Made by a program: the position numbers and the translations under genes | Notes under the pieces: generated by a model | Database searches by the model: none | The model's input: only the letters and a program-made list of their open reading frames with translations | What the model was told of the DNA's origin: nothing | Shown here: piece by piece, positions 36,985-50,189 of the stretch | How the letters are laid out: every line of letters begins with the position of its first letter | Position numbering within the stretch: the stretch's first letter is position 1 | Source: Cymbidium sinense | Taxonomy: Eukaryota > Streptophyta > Magnoliopsida > Asparagales > Orchidaceae | NCBI GenBank assembly: GCA_021442155.1 | Contig: CM038218.1 | Span: 63,548,474 to 63,612,473 of the forward strand | Direction: 5' to 3' | Length of the DNA stretch: 64,000 bases

Positions 36985-37430
36985 TTCAAACTCAAAATAT
37001 TTTCTCATAACCCATTTATATCTCATTTATATTCACAAATATAAATGAAATACAAATTCAAGTAACCAAAACCAAATCCAAAACTCAAGTCTAAAATCTT
37101 CCTAAGTCTTTGATTTCATCTTATGAACTTAGCTCAAATCAAATCCAAATCAATTCAAACTCAAAAGATTTTCTCATAACACATTTATATTCTCATTTAT
37201 ATTCACAAATATAAATGAATATCAATTCAAGTAACCAAAACCAAATCCAAAACTCAAGTTCAAATCTAAAATCTTTCCTAAGTCACTTTGATTTCATCTT
37301 ATGGACTTAGCTCAAATCAAATCCAAATCATTCCAAATTCAAAAGATTTTCTCATAACCCATTTATATTCTCATTTATATTTACAAATATAAATGAAATA
37401 TAAATTTAAATAGCCAAAACCAAATTAAAA
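36985..37430 (+). repeat. Three tandem 170-178 bp repeats with AT-rich hairpin
   Basis: CATTTATATTCACAAATATA with its last four bases AATG starts at 37024, 37194 and (one mismatch) 37372. Arms of ten bases (CATTTATATT/AATATAAATG) flank a four-base loop. Surrounding text (TTTTCTCATAACCCATTTAT before, AACCAAATCCAAAACTCAA after) repeats too. Confidence 0.9.
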
Positions 37431-37739
37431 ACTCAAACCCAAATCTAACTTAAAACCAACCTATACCCTTTCAAGTAAAATTTTGAACTTAGCTAAATCA
37501 ACCTCACCAATCCAAGCCTTTTGATTTTCTCTCCAAACAATCAATCCTAGATCACAAATCAAATTCAATCATAAACTTCAATCATCAAACCAAACTAAAT
37601 TCAAAAAACACAAACCAATGTTCATCCTTTGACCTTGAAATTGTCAAATGAATCAAAACCCATTTGAATCCAAATCACTTGCAATTGGATTTATATTTCA
37701 ATCATAAGATGATATGTGAGTTCAACCAAACTTGAATCA

Positions 37740-38560
37740 AGCCTTGATCAAGTCAATTGACCCACTTAGGCTCACTTGACCTAAAGCACCTTTTTGAGCC
37801 AAATTCAAATCCTACCCAAATTGGATTGAACTAAGCTCATCTAAGCCTCACATTGTGAGCAACAATCATCATAAGATGATCAATCACTCAAATTGGGTCA
37901 AACCAAGTCAAACCTAGCAATTGACCAAGTCAACACTTAACCCTAATGAAACCCAAACTAGCAAAAATCTACAATAGGCCAAATTGATTGAAACCATTAT
38001 TCAAAACTAATTCATAATCAATCATTGAACTTGACCAAGACATCATTTGAGCTAAACCTACCCAATTACCATTTCACTGTTGACCTAAAAAAGTCAAAAT
38101 GTGTCAAATCTTGATCTAAGCCAAATTGATTACAACCAATGGGTCAAATTCATTCTAAATCACTTGTTGAACTTAACCAAAGCCTCAATTGGCCAACCAA
38201 ACCAACCCAGCTTTGATATAAACCTAACTTGACCTAAAAGGTCAAATCAAGCTAAGATTAAATCAAACTAAAATTGATTGAAACCAAAGCTTGCAAAATA
38301 TTTCAAATGACCAACCAAACCTAAACCAACCCATGACTTAACCCAACTAGGTCAAATAGGTCAAATTGGTCAACTTGACCCACTTAACCTAAGTGAACTC
38401 AAATGAACTAAAACCAAATATAAACCAAATTGAACCAAACCAATGATGTCAAACCACTCCAAATGGTCATATGAACTTGACCTAACCCATGGTTTGAATT
38501 TGACCAATAGGTCAACTTGACCCAAGTTGACCCATTTTGACCTAAATGAGTCAACATGAG
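37740..38560 (+). repeat. W-box-rich tract of E2 LTR
   Basis: Dense TTGACC/GGTCAA sites occur, colinear with 43325-44130. Erosion is moderate; several sites carry single changes. Confidence 0.7.
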
Positions 38561-41500
38561 CCAAATGATATCAAATCAACACCAAATTCTTTGAAAATTA
38601 GCACAACCTATTTTTCAATCATTTCATATCTTCTTAAATCAAAATTAAAGACAAATGACCATCTTACTCTTAGGTCAGGAATATGATCAAATTCACAGAA
38701 TTTGATCATATTCAACTCAATACCACTTGGCATCCTCAGGTCCATTTGGATACAAGTGATGTGGTGCACATGACCAATGGGTTTGGGTGCAAAGACCACC
38801 ACTCATTTTCCATATGGAATCACATCATCATTTAACACATTTCCACACCACCACTCTCGCCAAAAATTGACCACATGGGACTCCTAACAACCTAAACAAC
38901 CCATTCCATGAGATCAATTTGATCAAAATGGCAATGAGGCTCATGACCATCCGATTCAATCAAGGGGAGATATACTCCCCCTCATTCCATTCCAAGACAC
39001 TTGCACTGATTGAGCTGTAGGGACAAGGCAAACTTCTCCAAGTTTTCTAAGCACTCTCAAGCTCAATTGAAATTCCCATTCTCAATTTTTCCTAAGCCAA
39101 AAATAGGGGAGGTGAGGGAGATTTCAAACTCACCAATACCAACCAAAAATTCAATTCCTCTGCAAGCACCATCAAGGCACTAAGTGAGCTCATCTAAAGC
39201 AAATCCCAAACATCCAAGCCATGGGAAGGAGGAGTTTGATCAAAGTCACAAGCCATCAAAGGGGAGCATGGCCAATTAGAAGATCCATCTCAAGCTTTCA
39301 AACCTTCAATGGCTTTGTCTCCACTGACAAAGCTACCTCAATAGTTGGAAGCAATTGGATAGCCTCCGAGGTATGCCTCAAAACTAAGATTAAGTAGAGA
39401 ATTCTTTGGTCATTTGAAACTTGTAATCCCAATAGATTCCACTATTAGATGTTCTTTTCATGCTCTAAGATGGTGTGGGTTGAATCAACCAATCCAGCTC
39501 AAGTAGCTCTATCAAGAATGGAGATGGACTCCTCCATTTCCCACAATAGGACAAGTCATGGACCATCCATCCCGCTTGTTTTGATGGATGGTCACAAACA
39601 CTTTAGATGATGATTTAATCCTTCAAAATCCATAATCTAACCGTCACACTTGATCATCCAAGGAGAAAGCATAGTGTTGTCTTCACAACTTAAATAACCA
39701 ATATCGCATAAATGTAAAGCATGAAGGAGAGCGGGGTAAGGGATTAGTTATATAATTAGATTATTTAATGACCAATAATCACAACTTCAAAATTTATAAC
39801 TAAATGTAGAAAAATCAGAAAATGCAAACTCAACTTCATTTTAAAGATAATTCAAACTAATATAAAAATTAAGTTTTAATTGATTTTGAATGGACATTTA
39901 CTCAATTTAGATTTTATTGGGGATGTAATTATGTTAATTACTCTTAATTTCAATCCAATTCCAAACTCTTAGGGTTAATTAGTAGGATGACCCTACCTCC
40001 CATGATTTTCTTGGAATTTATTATTGATTAAAAATTGGTTATTTCATCTCTAATCACTTAATCAATTAAATAATTAATTAACCTATTAAATAGCCATGAA
40101 TTTATTAATTAAGCTTGTTAATCATCTTGGAATAGTGATAGACTTAAAATGAGATTAGGATGCTTTTTTTCAAATCTTTTAAGTCTATTTCATTTGAATG
40201 AAAACTTAATTTAAAAAATTAATTAATGATTTAATCATTTCATTAAATAGCTTAATTAACCAAACTCATAAATCAAACATTAATCTAGAAACCACCACTT
40301 AATCAATCCCATTCTTGGGTAGATACTTAGGTGTTCAATAACCTAAGTGCCTTCTAAGGAAATCAGATTCAACCTACATGTGTGGGAAGTTTATGAAAGT
40401 ACTTAATTAAACCCATTAGCTTAATTAATCAATGATTATGAGCTAATTATATTAGGCCTCTTTCTTTCTTAGGAGCATTGCTGATTTAAATTCTATGTGG
40501 TTGCATATCATATGTTGCTCATAATTGTTGGGTTAATTATGTGGTGGTGTTGGTAATATGCAATCTCCATCCTAAGCTAAAAAAAACATAAAATCAATAT
40601 AACTTCTAAAATTAAACTAAATTGATTCACATACGTAGAAAATGGGTTAGTACCCGCCAACCTCTTCACATTTCCTAAAATCAAATCAAACTCAAAATTA
40701 AAATAAAATTTCTTTAAATAATTTTGATTCACTTAAATGATCTTATTCCATAAGATTTTCTTTAGAAATTGATTAGTGAATGAAGTCATATTCTTACATC
40801 ACTTACTTCTTTCCAAGCATGTTAAATGTGGTTTAGCATATGAAATCATGCATTCATACCTTTTTTAAAAAAAATCAAATTAAAATGAAATGTTTTCTTT
40901 ATGTCAAATTGTATGCTTTTGCTAAAGTAAGAATAGATTTTATTATCGCTATTAAATCAAAATTATTTTCAAAACCTATAAATCAAAGATTGCATGAATG
41001 TATGCTAATTTTAGGCATGTACTATATGCTTAAATGTGTTTATGACCGTAATAAAAATATAAATATTTGCTCAAGTGTTGCTTATAAAGCATAATCCAAA
41101 TAGGTCAGGTGGACTTGGTTACCCATGTGTGGGGTGCTAAGTCTAATTTATTCATATGCATGCTTGGGATGTGTGGTGTGTTTAGCTAATCTTTACTTTG
41201 CAGGTTTTAGTTAGATTTACTTTTCCCATTTTCATATAATTTTGTAATTAAGATTTGGAATGAATGTTATGGGGGATTAGGATGAATATTGGTCATAAGA
41301 CTATATCTTATGCACCATGTGAAACCTTTGGAGCAATCAAATCCTAATCAAACAAAAGAAGAAAGAAGAAACAAGAAAGAAGAAATGAGGAATGAAGACC
41401 CCCATAACATGAATTCCTTTTTTATTATAATTAATTCATTTATAATCTGGATTGTGTAAGGGTAGAGCTCGACTACCCAATTTCTTTTTGGGTTTGTGTG

Positions 41501-42314
41501 GTGGAGCCCGACCACAAAAGCCTTTTATTCTTTTGTGCTAGCTTTATAAATTGTTTAATGTTTGTTTAGCTTGTGCATTAAGATGGCATATTTTTTCTAG
41601 TTTCTTCCTTGCTATGATGAATGGCTTGGATGCAATTAGGATCTTAGAGAAAATAAACTTTCTATCCAATTAATCAACTCAAAATTAAAAGTTAACAACT
41701 CATAACCTCACCTAAAGCTTAGGTTATAAATCAAGATAAAAGATTTAACTATCCCTTAGCTGGATGATGTATGTTTTCATATCATGCATAAAAAGCATCT
41801 TGCTTCACTCTTTCTTATGGAGGGCTTCCACCTTTGCCTTGAACTTGGCTTGACCTTTGAGATCAATGGTGGAAATACACCTCCTTCTTATTGATTTTGG
41901 ACCATAATCAAATTTCTCATGCATTAGGCATATGAATTCCATAGATTGTGTCAAATCAATTATCCAAAATTAAAAATAAAACACAATAAAAATTTGCATT
42001 AGATTTAAGTCATTAAGCATGTCCTACATGATCTAGTCTCTTAGGAGTGTGTTTAAGGACTTAGTCTCTTTCTACATAAATAATAACTTAGCTATCTTAT
42101 AAAAGCATATGACTTGCCTTCATGTATTTAAAATCGTAGGAGGAGTTAGTTGGCAGCCACCCCTAGGCGGTTGTAAGTCCAAATAGTCGAGTGATTTATC
42201 CTCTCTTGTGGAGGTAAACAATATACACATTTTCACCTTAGATTTAGGTTGTTCCTTGGCTCTTGCCAAAGCTCCCTAGATTTAGGTTCAGAGGTTGATA
42301 CTACCCTTTGCGGG

Positions 42315-45300
42315 TGTTGACCTCATTTTAGGATGAGCTCTCAACCCCTCCATCCTAGACATAGGACTTCTCTTAGACTTTAAGAGATCCTTAGTCTTAA
42401 GACACATCTAGTGATTAAGTGGACACTCAACCTAGCCCTAGAGCCTTAGAATAGTTAGCCATAGGAATAGGTCATGCCTTAGCAGGAAAATTTGCCTACC
42501 CTATATTTGGAACTAAATCTCACTTCTTCTTCCAAGTCAAAACTCCAAATTCATATCAACTCCAACTCTAACTCAAACCTTGAATCAATTCAATAGATTT
42601 TCTCAAATCATGAATCAATTCCAAATAATTGAAACTTATGATTGAAGCCCATGATTGGATTCCAAATTCCAAAATATTTCCCAAGTCCTTTGATTCCCTC
42701 TCATGGACCTAGCTCAAATCAAATCCAAATCAATTCAAATTCATAAAATTTTCTCATAACCCATTTATATTCTCATTTATATTCACATATATAAATATAA
42801 TATAAATTCAAATCAATCAAACTAAATCCAAAATTCAAATCCAAATCAAAATCTTTTCCTAAGTCCTTTGATTCTTCATGGACTTAGCTCAATCAATCAA
42901 GTTCAAATCACTTCAAAATGAAATTTTCATAACCCATTTATATTCTCATTTATATTCACATATAAAATGAAATATTCAAATATCCAAAACTAATTCAAAA
43001 AATCAAATCCAAATTCAATCAAAATTCAACCTAAGCCTTTCAAGTCAAACTCTTGAACTTAGCCAAATCCAAATTCAAATCAAGCAAACTCTTGATTTTT
43101 CTTCATGATTCAATCAATCCTAATCATGAATCCAAATATAAACATAAACTTCAATCATCAAACCAAACTAAATTCAAAAATCAAACCCAAGTCAAACTCA
43201 TGTTCACCCTTTGAACTTGAAATTGTCAAATGGATCAAAACCCATTTGACTTCAAATCATTTGCAAATGGATTTATATTTCAATCATAAGTCCATATGTG
43301 AGTTCAATCAAACTCAAATCAAGCTTTGACCAAGCCATTTGACCCACTTAGGCTCACTTGACCCAAAGTGACCTAAACTTATGAGCCAAATTCTAATCCT
43401 AACCAAATTGGATTGAACTAAGCTCCTAAGCCTCACATTGTGAGCAACAATCATCATGAGATGATCAATCACTCAAATTGGTCAAACCTAAAACCAAGTC
43501 TTAGCCAAAATGAAACCTAAACTAGCCAAAATCCACCATATGTCAAATTGATTGAAACCATTGATCAAAACTCATTCATGATCAATGTTTGAACTTGACA
43601 AAGTCATCATTTGAGCCTAACCCAGCTACTTGACCCAAGTTTGACCCAACTTGACCTAAAAAGTTAAAATGTGTCAAAACTTGATCTAAGCCAAATTGAT
43701 TGAAACCAATGGGTCAAGTTCATTCCAAATCACTTGTTGAACTTGACCAAAATCTCAATTGGCCAACTAAACCCAACCTATCACAATTGACTATGAACCC
43801 AACTTGACCTAAAAGGTCAAATTGAGCCAAACCTAAATATAAACCAAATTGATTGGAAACAAAGATACCAATCCATTTAAAATGACCAACCAAACATAAA
43901 CCAACCCATGACCTAACCCAAATAGGTCAAATGGGTCAAATTGGTCAACTTGACCCATTTGACCTAAATGAAATCAAATGAACCAAATTCAAATATAAAT
44001 CAAATTGAACCAAACCAATGATGCATATTTCAAATGGTCATATGAACTTGACTCAACCCTTGTTTGACCCAATTTGACCAATTGGTCAACTTGACCCAAG
44101 TTGACCCATTTTGACCTAAATGGGTCAACATTAGCCAAATGATATCAAATCAACTCTAAATTCATTGAAACTTGGCCTAGAACATTTTTCAATCATACCA
44201 AACATATTCAAACTAAAATCAAGGTCAAATGACCATTTTACCCCTAGGCCATAGGGTAACCTAAAATCAAAACCACTTGGAATTTGGTCAATTCCTTTTC
44301 ATGGACACTTGGCATCCTCTTAGTGGACCAAATGGTCACTAATGGACATGGTGCACATGACCCATTGGGTTTGGGTCAGCCAAACCCAACCCAAGGTCAA
44401 AACTGACCACCCCCATGGACATAAGCACATGGGATTCCTTCCTCCATTTAAATTAAGCACATGGCAAGCTCCTCCACTCCTTCTCTGGCCAAAACAGAAT
44501 GACATGTCCCTCTAAATGGCCTAAACAACCCATTGAATTGGGTTTATTGGATCAAAATGACAAAGCTCTTCACGTCCAATTCACTGGTGGGAGATGTCTC
44601 CCCTAATTTCCCAATTCACAGTCTCAATTGATTGAGCTAAGGAACTTAGGAGAACCATTTCCCAAGTCTCCCCAAGCTTCTAAGAATTCTTCATTTTCAT
44701 TTTCTAAAGCGAAAGGGAGCTCAGCAATTCAATCTCCCTCCTCATACTCCAATTCCTTTGCAAGCTTCATCGAGAACTCAATCTCACCCACTTCACCTTC
44801 AAGTTCTCCAAGCAAGGGAGGCGTTCTTGATCAAGGCATGAGCATATCAGGTGAACTTGGTCATAGGAAGATCCATCCAATTTTAACACCTCAAAACTTC
44901 AAGGCTTGTCTCCATTAGATGAAGCCTACAAAGAATCAGCGTGATAGCCTGAGGTATACCATTAAATCGAGCATAATTTCATCTCCTCTTGGTCCTTTGT
45001 GAAGGGAAGTTTCATCCCATGAGAATCTATAATTGGATATGTTCCCCTTTACCCTTGATGGTGTGGGTTGAATTTGGATTCAATCGCTCATCGAGCTTGG
45101 ATCTTCGTAGAAGATGGGTGGCCATCTCTCGAGAAAGATCGGGGATAGATCATGGGACATCCATCCACATTTTGGATGGGCGATATGATCAAGACATAGA
45201 TCCATAACCCTTAAGTGGGCTTGATCTCAACCATCGATCCTTGATCGAGATGAGAAAGCAGCGCCGCTGACATGGCACTATGATGTGATAACTTTAATAG

Positions 45301-48300
45301 CCACCTCTCAATGAGCGTCCACATGGCGCGATGGGATTAGCTATTTAATTAAGGGAATTATAATTAATCATGAAATCTTCAAATATTCATATCTAAGTGT
45401 AGAAAATCAAAAAATGAAATAAATTGCATATGAAAGATAATTGAATGTAGAATATTATAAAATTGATTTTGATGGATTTTTAAATAGTGTTATTTTCTAA
45501 ATTTGGTTTTATTAGGAATGTAATTAGGATAATTACTCACGATTATTCCATTAATTAATCTCAAACTTCTCATGTGTATTTAGTGGGATGACTTCTCTCC
45601 CTAATTTTTTGGGATTTATTAATGGTTTAATTAGGTAATTGCTTGATTCATTCCTAATTACTCTCAATGTAATTAAGCCTAGTTAAGTGTGTCATGGTTT
45701 AATCCTGATTGAGTTAATTAAGTTTGTTTATTTAAGTGAAGAGGTTTAGGAATAATTTTGGGATATTTTCCTTAAGCTATTCCTTAAACCCCTCTTTCTT
45801 CCTTAATCCAAACTTAATTAAGGATTAATCCACTAATTACCTACCTAATTAATTTGATAAAATTCAAAAACCTTCCAGAACTTAACTAATTCATCTTAGG
45901 TAGGTGCTTAGGTGTTCAATAACCTAAGTACATTAAGAAAATCAAAATCCAACTCACATGTGTGAGAGAGGTTATGAAAGTACTTAAATTAAATCCTTTA
46001 GCTTAATCAATCATTAATCATGAGCCAATTGAATTAGGCCCCTTTCTTTCTTAGGTGCATTATTGATTTAAATTTATTTTGTGGCTTTTTATCATCCATT
46101 GGCTCATAATTATTTGGTTAAGTATGCTAAGGTGGTGTAGGTAAGGGGTAATTAACACACTTAATTCACACCTTAACCTAAGCATAATATAAAAATCACA
46201 TAATGATCCTAAGAACAAATTAAATTAACTCACACATGGGGGAAATGAGTTAGGACCAGCAAACATTCTTTCACATTTCCTAAATCAAACATAAAGCAAA
46301 TTCAAAACAAAATCACATTAAACAAACTTTGATTCACTTTGAACTTTCTTATTTCATAGGATTGTCTTTAGGAATTAATTAGGGTGAATGAGTTTACATT
46401 GCTTTCATCACTTTATTTCTTTCTGCTAAATGTGTATGTCATATGAAAATCATGCATTCATTCTTTTAAATCAAAATTAAAATGAATATTTCCTTTATGT
46501 CAAATTGCATGTTTTGGCTAAAGTAAAGATATGAATGGCTATTATCACTATTAAATCTAAAATTATTTTGAAAACTTATAAATCAAATATCAAAATTGAA
46601 AGGTATGCTACTTATACTTTATTTATAAGCTTGCATGTGAATATAAAAATGTGTCTTATGTTTTCTTCCTTTCTTTCCTCTTAACATGGATTTGAATAAG
46701 ATTTGCAAAGTGTATAGTTCTTTTAAAAGAATATGACACTTGCTTAAATCTACTCTTATCCTCCTCCATGTTATAACTTAAGAAGGATCATTACATTCAC
46801 ACACATAAATTGCATAAATAAACTAAAAATTAAATAAACATAAACTTTGCACCTTTCTTTTTCTATTTATCTCTTTTAAGCATGCATATGTATTTAAGAA
46901 AAGTGGTATATTAGTCTAGACAACCCCAGGGTTGTGAGGCTTTAAGTAGCTAATAAGTAGGTCTTGTACCTTACACCAGTGCTAATAATGATGTACTCAC
47001 TTATGCCTTTCATACATACACATGTGCATATGAATAAAGGATAAAAGAATAACCCTTTCTACTTAATGAAAATCATGCAGCATAAAGCATCCAAAAATTT
47101 CTTAAGAAACATTTCTTAGCATTCATCATAAAGTATGCTAAATATTTTATGTATAGATATGCTTAGGATTCATTCATATGCATGTTATATATGTGGGGAA
47201 AGAAATGAAGTGTGTGTGTTTTGTGATATTATTTTACTTAATCTTAAAATGTCTTTCCTTTTGAATTAGTTTGTTTAGAGTTATCTAAACTTAGGATTAA
47301 TTAAAAACATAATAAAATACTAAACAAAATCAAACATGAATCTACTTTAGAATTTACTTAGGTAGGGAAGGAAAGAGAAGTTCTCTTCTCTTTTCCTCTC
47401 TTTACAACTTAGTAATTAATTGTAGGATTCACCTAATCAAAATACAAAATAAAATTATAACAACTAAACAACTTAAATTGAAACCACCCATCTAAGTTGA
47501 ACATTTTCATACTTAGAAAATTTAAACCTTAAAGCCATAGTTAAGCATACCACACAAACCTTAAATGACATACATTACTAAGTCACCCAGCTTTAGGTTA
47601 GGGCAGTGCATGGTTTGATGTGTGCTTTTATTTTATGATATTTTGTTTTAGTCTAGATATTAGGGTGAATGTGTGTAGAATAAATGGTAGGATGATTTAG
47701 TCTAATCATTATTTTCTGCAGAGGATTGTGCTTAAGGGGTGCAGTAATAATAAAAATATAAATGCTTTTACTGTGCAGGTGCTTATACCCCTAAGCATAA
47801 TCCAATAGGCCAAGTGGACTTGGTTACCTATGTATGGGGTGCTAAGTTCAATGTTCATGCTTAGAATTTGTATGGTTTGTCTAGCTAATCTATGTTTTGC
47901 AAGTGTTAGTTATATTTACTTTTCCTTTTCATGTACTCTTATAATTAGGATTTTGGAATGAACATTATGGCGGATTAAAATGAACATTGGTCATAAGATC
48001 TCATCTTATGTACCATGTGAAGCCTTTGTAGCAACCACATTCCAACCATCCAAAAGAACCAAAAAAGAAAGAAGAAATGAAGAATGAAGACCCCCATAAC
48101 ATGAATTCCTTGCTTAATTATAAGTAATTCATTTGTAATCCGATTTGTATAAGGGCAGAGCTCGGCTACCCAATTTATTTTGGGTTTGCGCTGTGGTGCC
48201 CAACCACAAATGGCCTTTTATTCTTTGTGTTAGCTTTATAAAATGTTTGATGTTTTGTTTAGCTTATTAAGAAATGGCATATTTTTCTAGTTTTTCCTTG

Positions 48301-49640
48301 CTTGATGTATGGCCGGATGACGATTAGGCTCTTAGAAAAAAAATCTTCTACCAAATTAATCAACTCAAAATTTAAAATAAATAACTCATAACCTCACCTA
48401 AAGCTTAGCTAAAATCAAGATAAAAGAATTAGTAACCCCCTTTGGATGTGTACTTTCTTTTAACATCATGCATAAAAGTATATTATTTCACTATTGATTG
48501 GAGGGCTTTCACCTTTTCCAGAGAACTTGGCTTGACCTATGAGAGCCATGGTGGAAACACACCTCCTTATCTTGCTGATTTTGGCCCATAATCTAATTTC
48601 TCAAGCATTAGATATAAAGAATCCTATCGCCTGAGTCAATTGATTATCCAAATGAAAATAAAATATATGAAAATTTTGCATTAGATTTAAGTCATGAATT
48701 CATGCCCTATATGATATAGTCTCTTTAGGGAGTGTATTTAAGGACTTAGTCTCATTCTAAATAAATAAAAATCATGCTATCTTGCATAAACATATGACTT
48801 GCCTACATATTTTAAAATAGTAGGAGTTAGCTAGAGGCCATCCCCAGGCGATAGTAAGTCCAACAGTCGGGTGGTTTATCCTCTCTTGTGGAGGTAAACT
48901 ATATGCCCATTTTTTCTTTAGATTTAGGTCGTGCCTTGGCCCTCGCTAAAGCTCCCTAGATTTAGGTTATAAGGTTGTTATTTTCCTTTGGGGTCATGAG
49001 CATAAATCTTCACCTCTTAGGCATTTCCAAGATCTTGTGTCATAGAATCATAAGCCCTAACATTCTAATAATAATTTAACTCAAACATATTAATTCAATT
49101 TCAAAAATATAAAGCCCGACCATAAGGTAGTTTGGGATGCTTACCAGACTTCCTAGTATCTTAAGCATCCCCTACTTGTATCCATTTGGCTTTAATAAGA
49201 ACTCCCTCCTCTTGATGGATCCCACTTGACTTTCTAAAAATAAACCAATCAATTGATAGTCCTACTTGACAAAATCTTTGGAGACAATGATCATTTACCT
49301 TAATCGAGAAAATTCTAAGGAATCCCATTCCTTAGGATGTAGTTAACTATGGGGGCTTGCCCCGGTAAGGAACTTAACAAACCCTATTTAAAATAAACTC
49401 TGCTTTACTTTTCATGTAAAGTAGGGAAGAATATCTACATTCAAGACCCATAGTCCTTAAGAGTCCTTATTGAGGTGATTAGGTCCATTGTAGGGGTGAC
49501 TTCTATCTTTTGAGATATACCTCCCTGTATACCTCACCTAATAGAATATCTGGATCTACGTGCATCCCAACAAGGCGTATATTTTTATTTTCATTTATCC
49601 TCTTCAAAAGGATAGATGAAGGCGAAAATATTTCACCATA
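42315..49640 (+). repeat. E3 5' LTR (family A, 7.3 kb), inserted in E2 LTR
   Basis: Starts TGTTGACCTCATTTTAGG at 42315 and ends TTTCACCATA at 49640, eight bases before a near-perfect PBS. The length is 7326 bp. The five bases before it are GCGGG; the matching duplication should sit after the E3 3' LTR, outside the window. AT-hairpins occur at 42774 and 42949 (175 bp apart), the W-box tract at 43325-44130, a GC-richer block at about 45180-45340, and conserved marks near 47825 and 48000. No protein is encoded; the open frames inside overlap sequence that is not conserved as protein between LTR copies. Confidence 0.9.
43325..44130 (+). repeat. W-box-rich tract of E3 LTR
   Basis: By hand I count about 25 TTGAC[C/T] cores on either strand in about 805 bp, eight of them between 44047 and 44130. 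The perfect palindrome TTGACCAATTGGTCAA lies near 44074-44090. Random sequence would give about one. WRKY factors bind this core. Confidence 0.8.
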
Positions 49641-49648
49641 GATTTTTC

Positions 49649-49666
49649 TGGCGACTCCGCTGGGAA
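49649..49666 (+). promoter_or_regulatory. Primer binding site of E3, tRNA-Arg
   Basis: TGGCGACTCCGCTGGGAA matches the complement of the plant tRNA-Arg 3' end (TGGCGACTCCACTGGGGA) at 16 of 18 positions. It is the best-preserved PBS in the window. Confidence 0.92.
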
Positions 49667-50189
49667 TGGTTCCTCTCTCCATCTTTGGTAAATGATCGTT
49701 GTCTCCAAGTATTGATAGTGGGTTTATATTTTGTGTATATTCAAGACTATCTTTCTTTTCATTGGCACTTAGCTTATTTCATCCTTAAGTTAAGCTAGCC
49801 AACATCTTTGATTTTAGGATCTCACCCCGTGTTGGTCCTAAAACCCCCATTGGGGTCTCTAATGGCTGAAAAGAAAATTTAATAAAAAGAAAATGATCAA
49901 AGACTTCCTCTTACCATTTTTATGGTAAGGAAAGGCTCATTCTAAAAATAAAGATAAAATAAATCCTTCATGAAAGTATTGCTTTTCAAAATACACTTAA
50001 TAAAATATTTGAACTACATCAAACAATTTTTCACAATTGTTACATGTAGAAACATTTCAAAACTAAAACCAACACTCACATTTTCTAAAGCACAAATGAA
50101 CTTCTTCACTCAATTCATTTTGATGAAGACTTCATTTTCACAAATAAAATTCCAACAATCATGTTTTTAAAGCATAAAAAAGTTTGAAG
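49667..50189 (+). mobile_element. E3 leader, left part
   Basis: Non-coding leader after the PBS. The same text recurs in E1 (33909 onward) and, reversed, in E4 (63061-63596). Open frames here (for example 49970-50170) are short and lack conservation in the other copies. Confidence 0.75.

Larger units (their letters stand above)
36697..42314 (+). repeat. E2 LTR (family A), inserted in E1, 3' end cut off by E3
   Basis: TGTTGACCTCATTAG starts at 36697 directly after E1 coding text ending GAGGT. The LTR is colinear with the E3 LTR from 42315 as far as the text near 48990 (CTCCCTAGATTTAGGTT). It is interrupted at 42314 by the next TGTTGACC, so about 650 bp of its 3' end should lie beyond E3. Three AT-hairpin repeats (36985-37430) and the W-box tract are well preserved. 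Confidence 0.82.

Noticed and set aside
36697..42314. Reading this LTR as the 3' LTR of E1
   Set aside because: It begins in the middle of coding text that continues in E3 and E4, with no polypurine tract, so insertion of a second element is simpler. A deletion joining gag to the 3' LTR is still possible.
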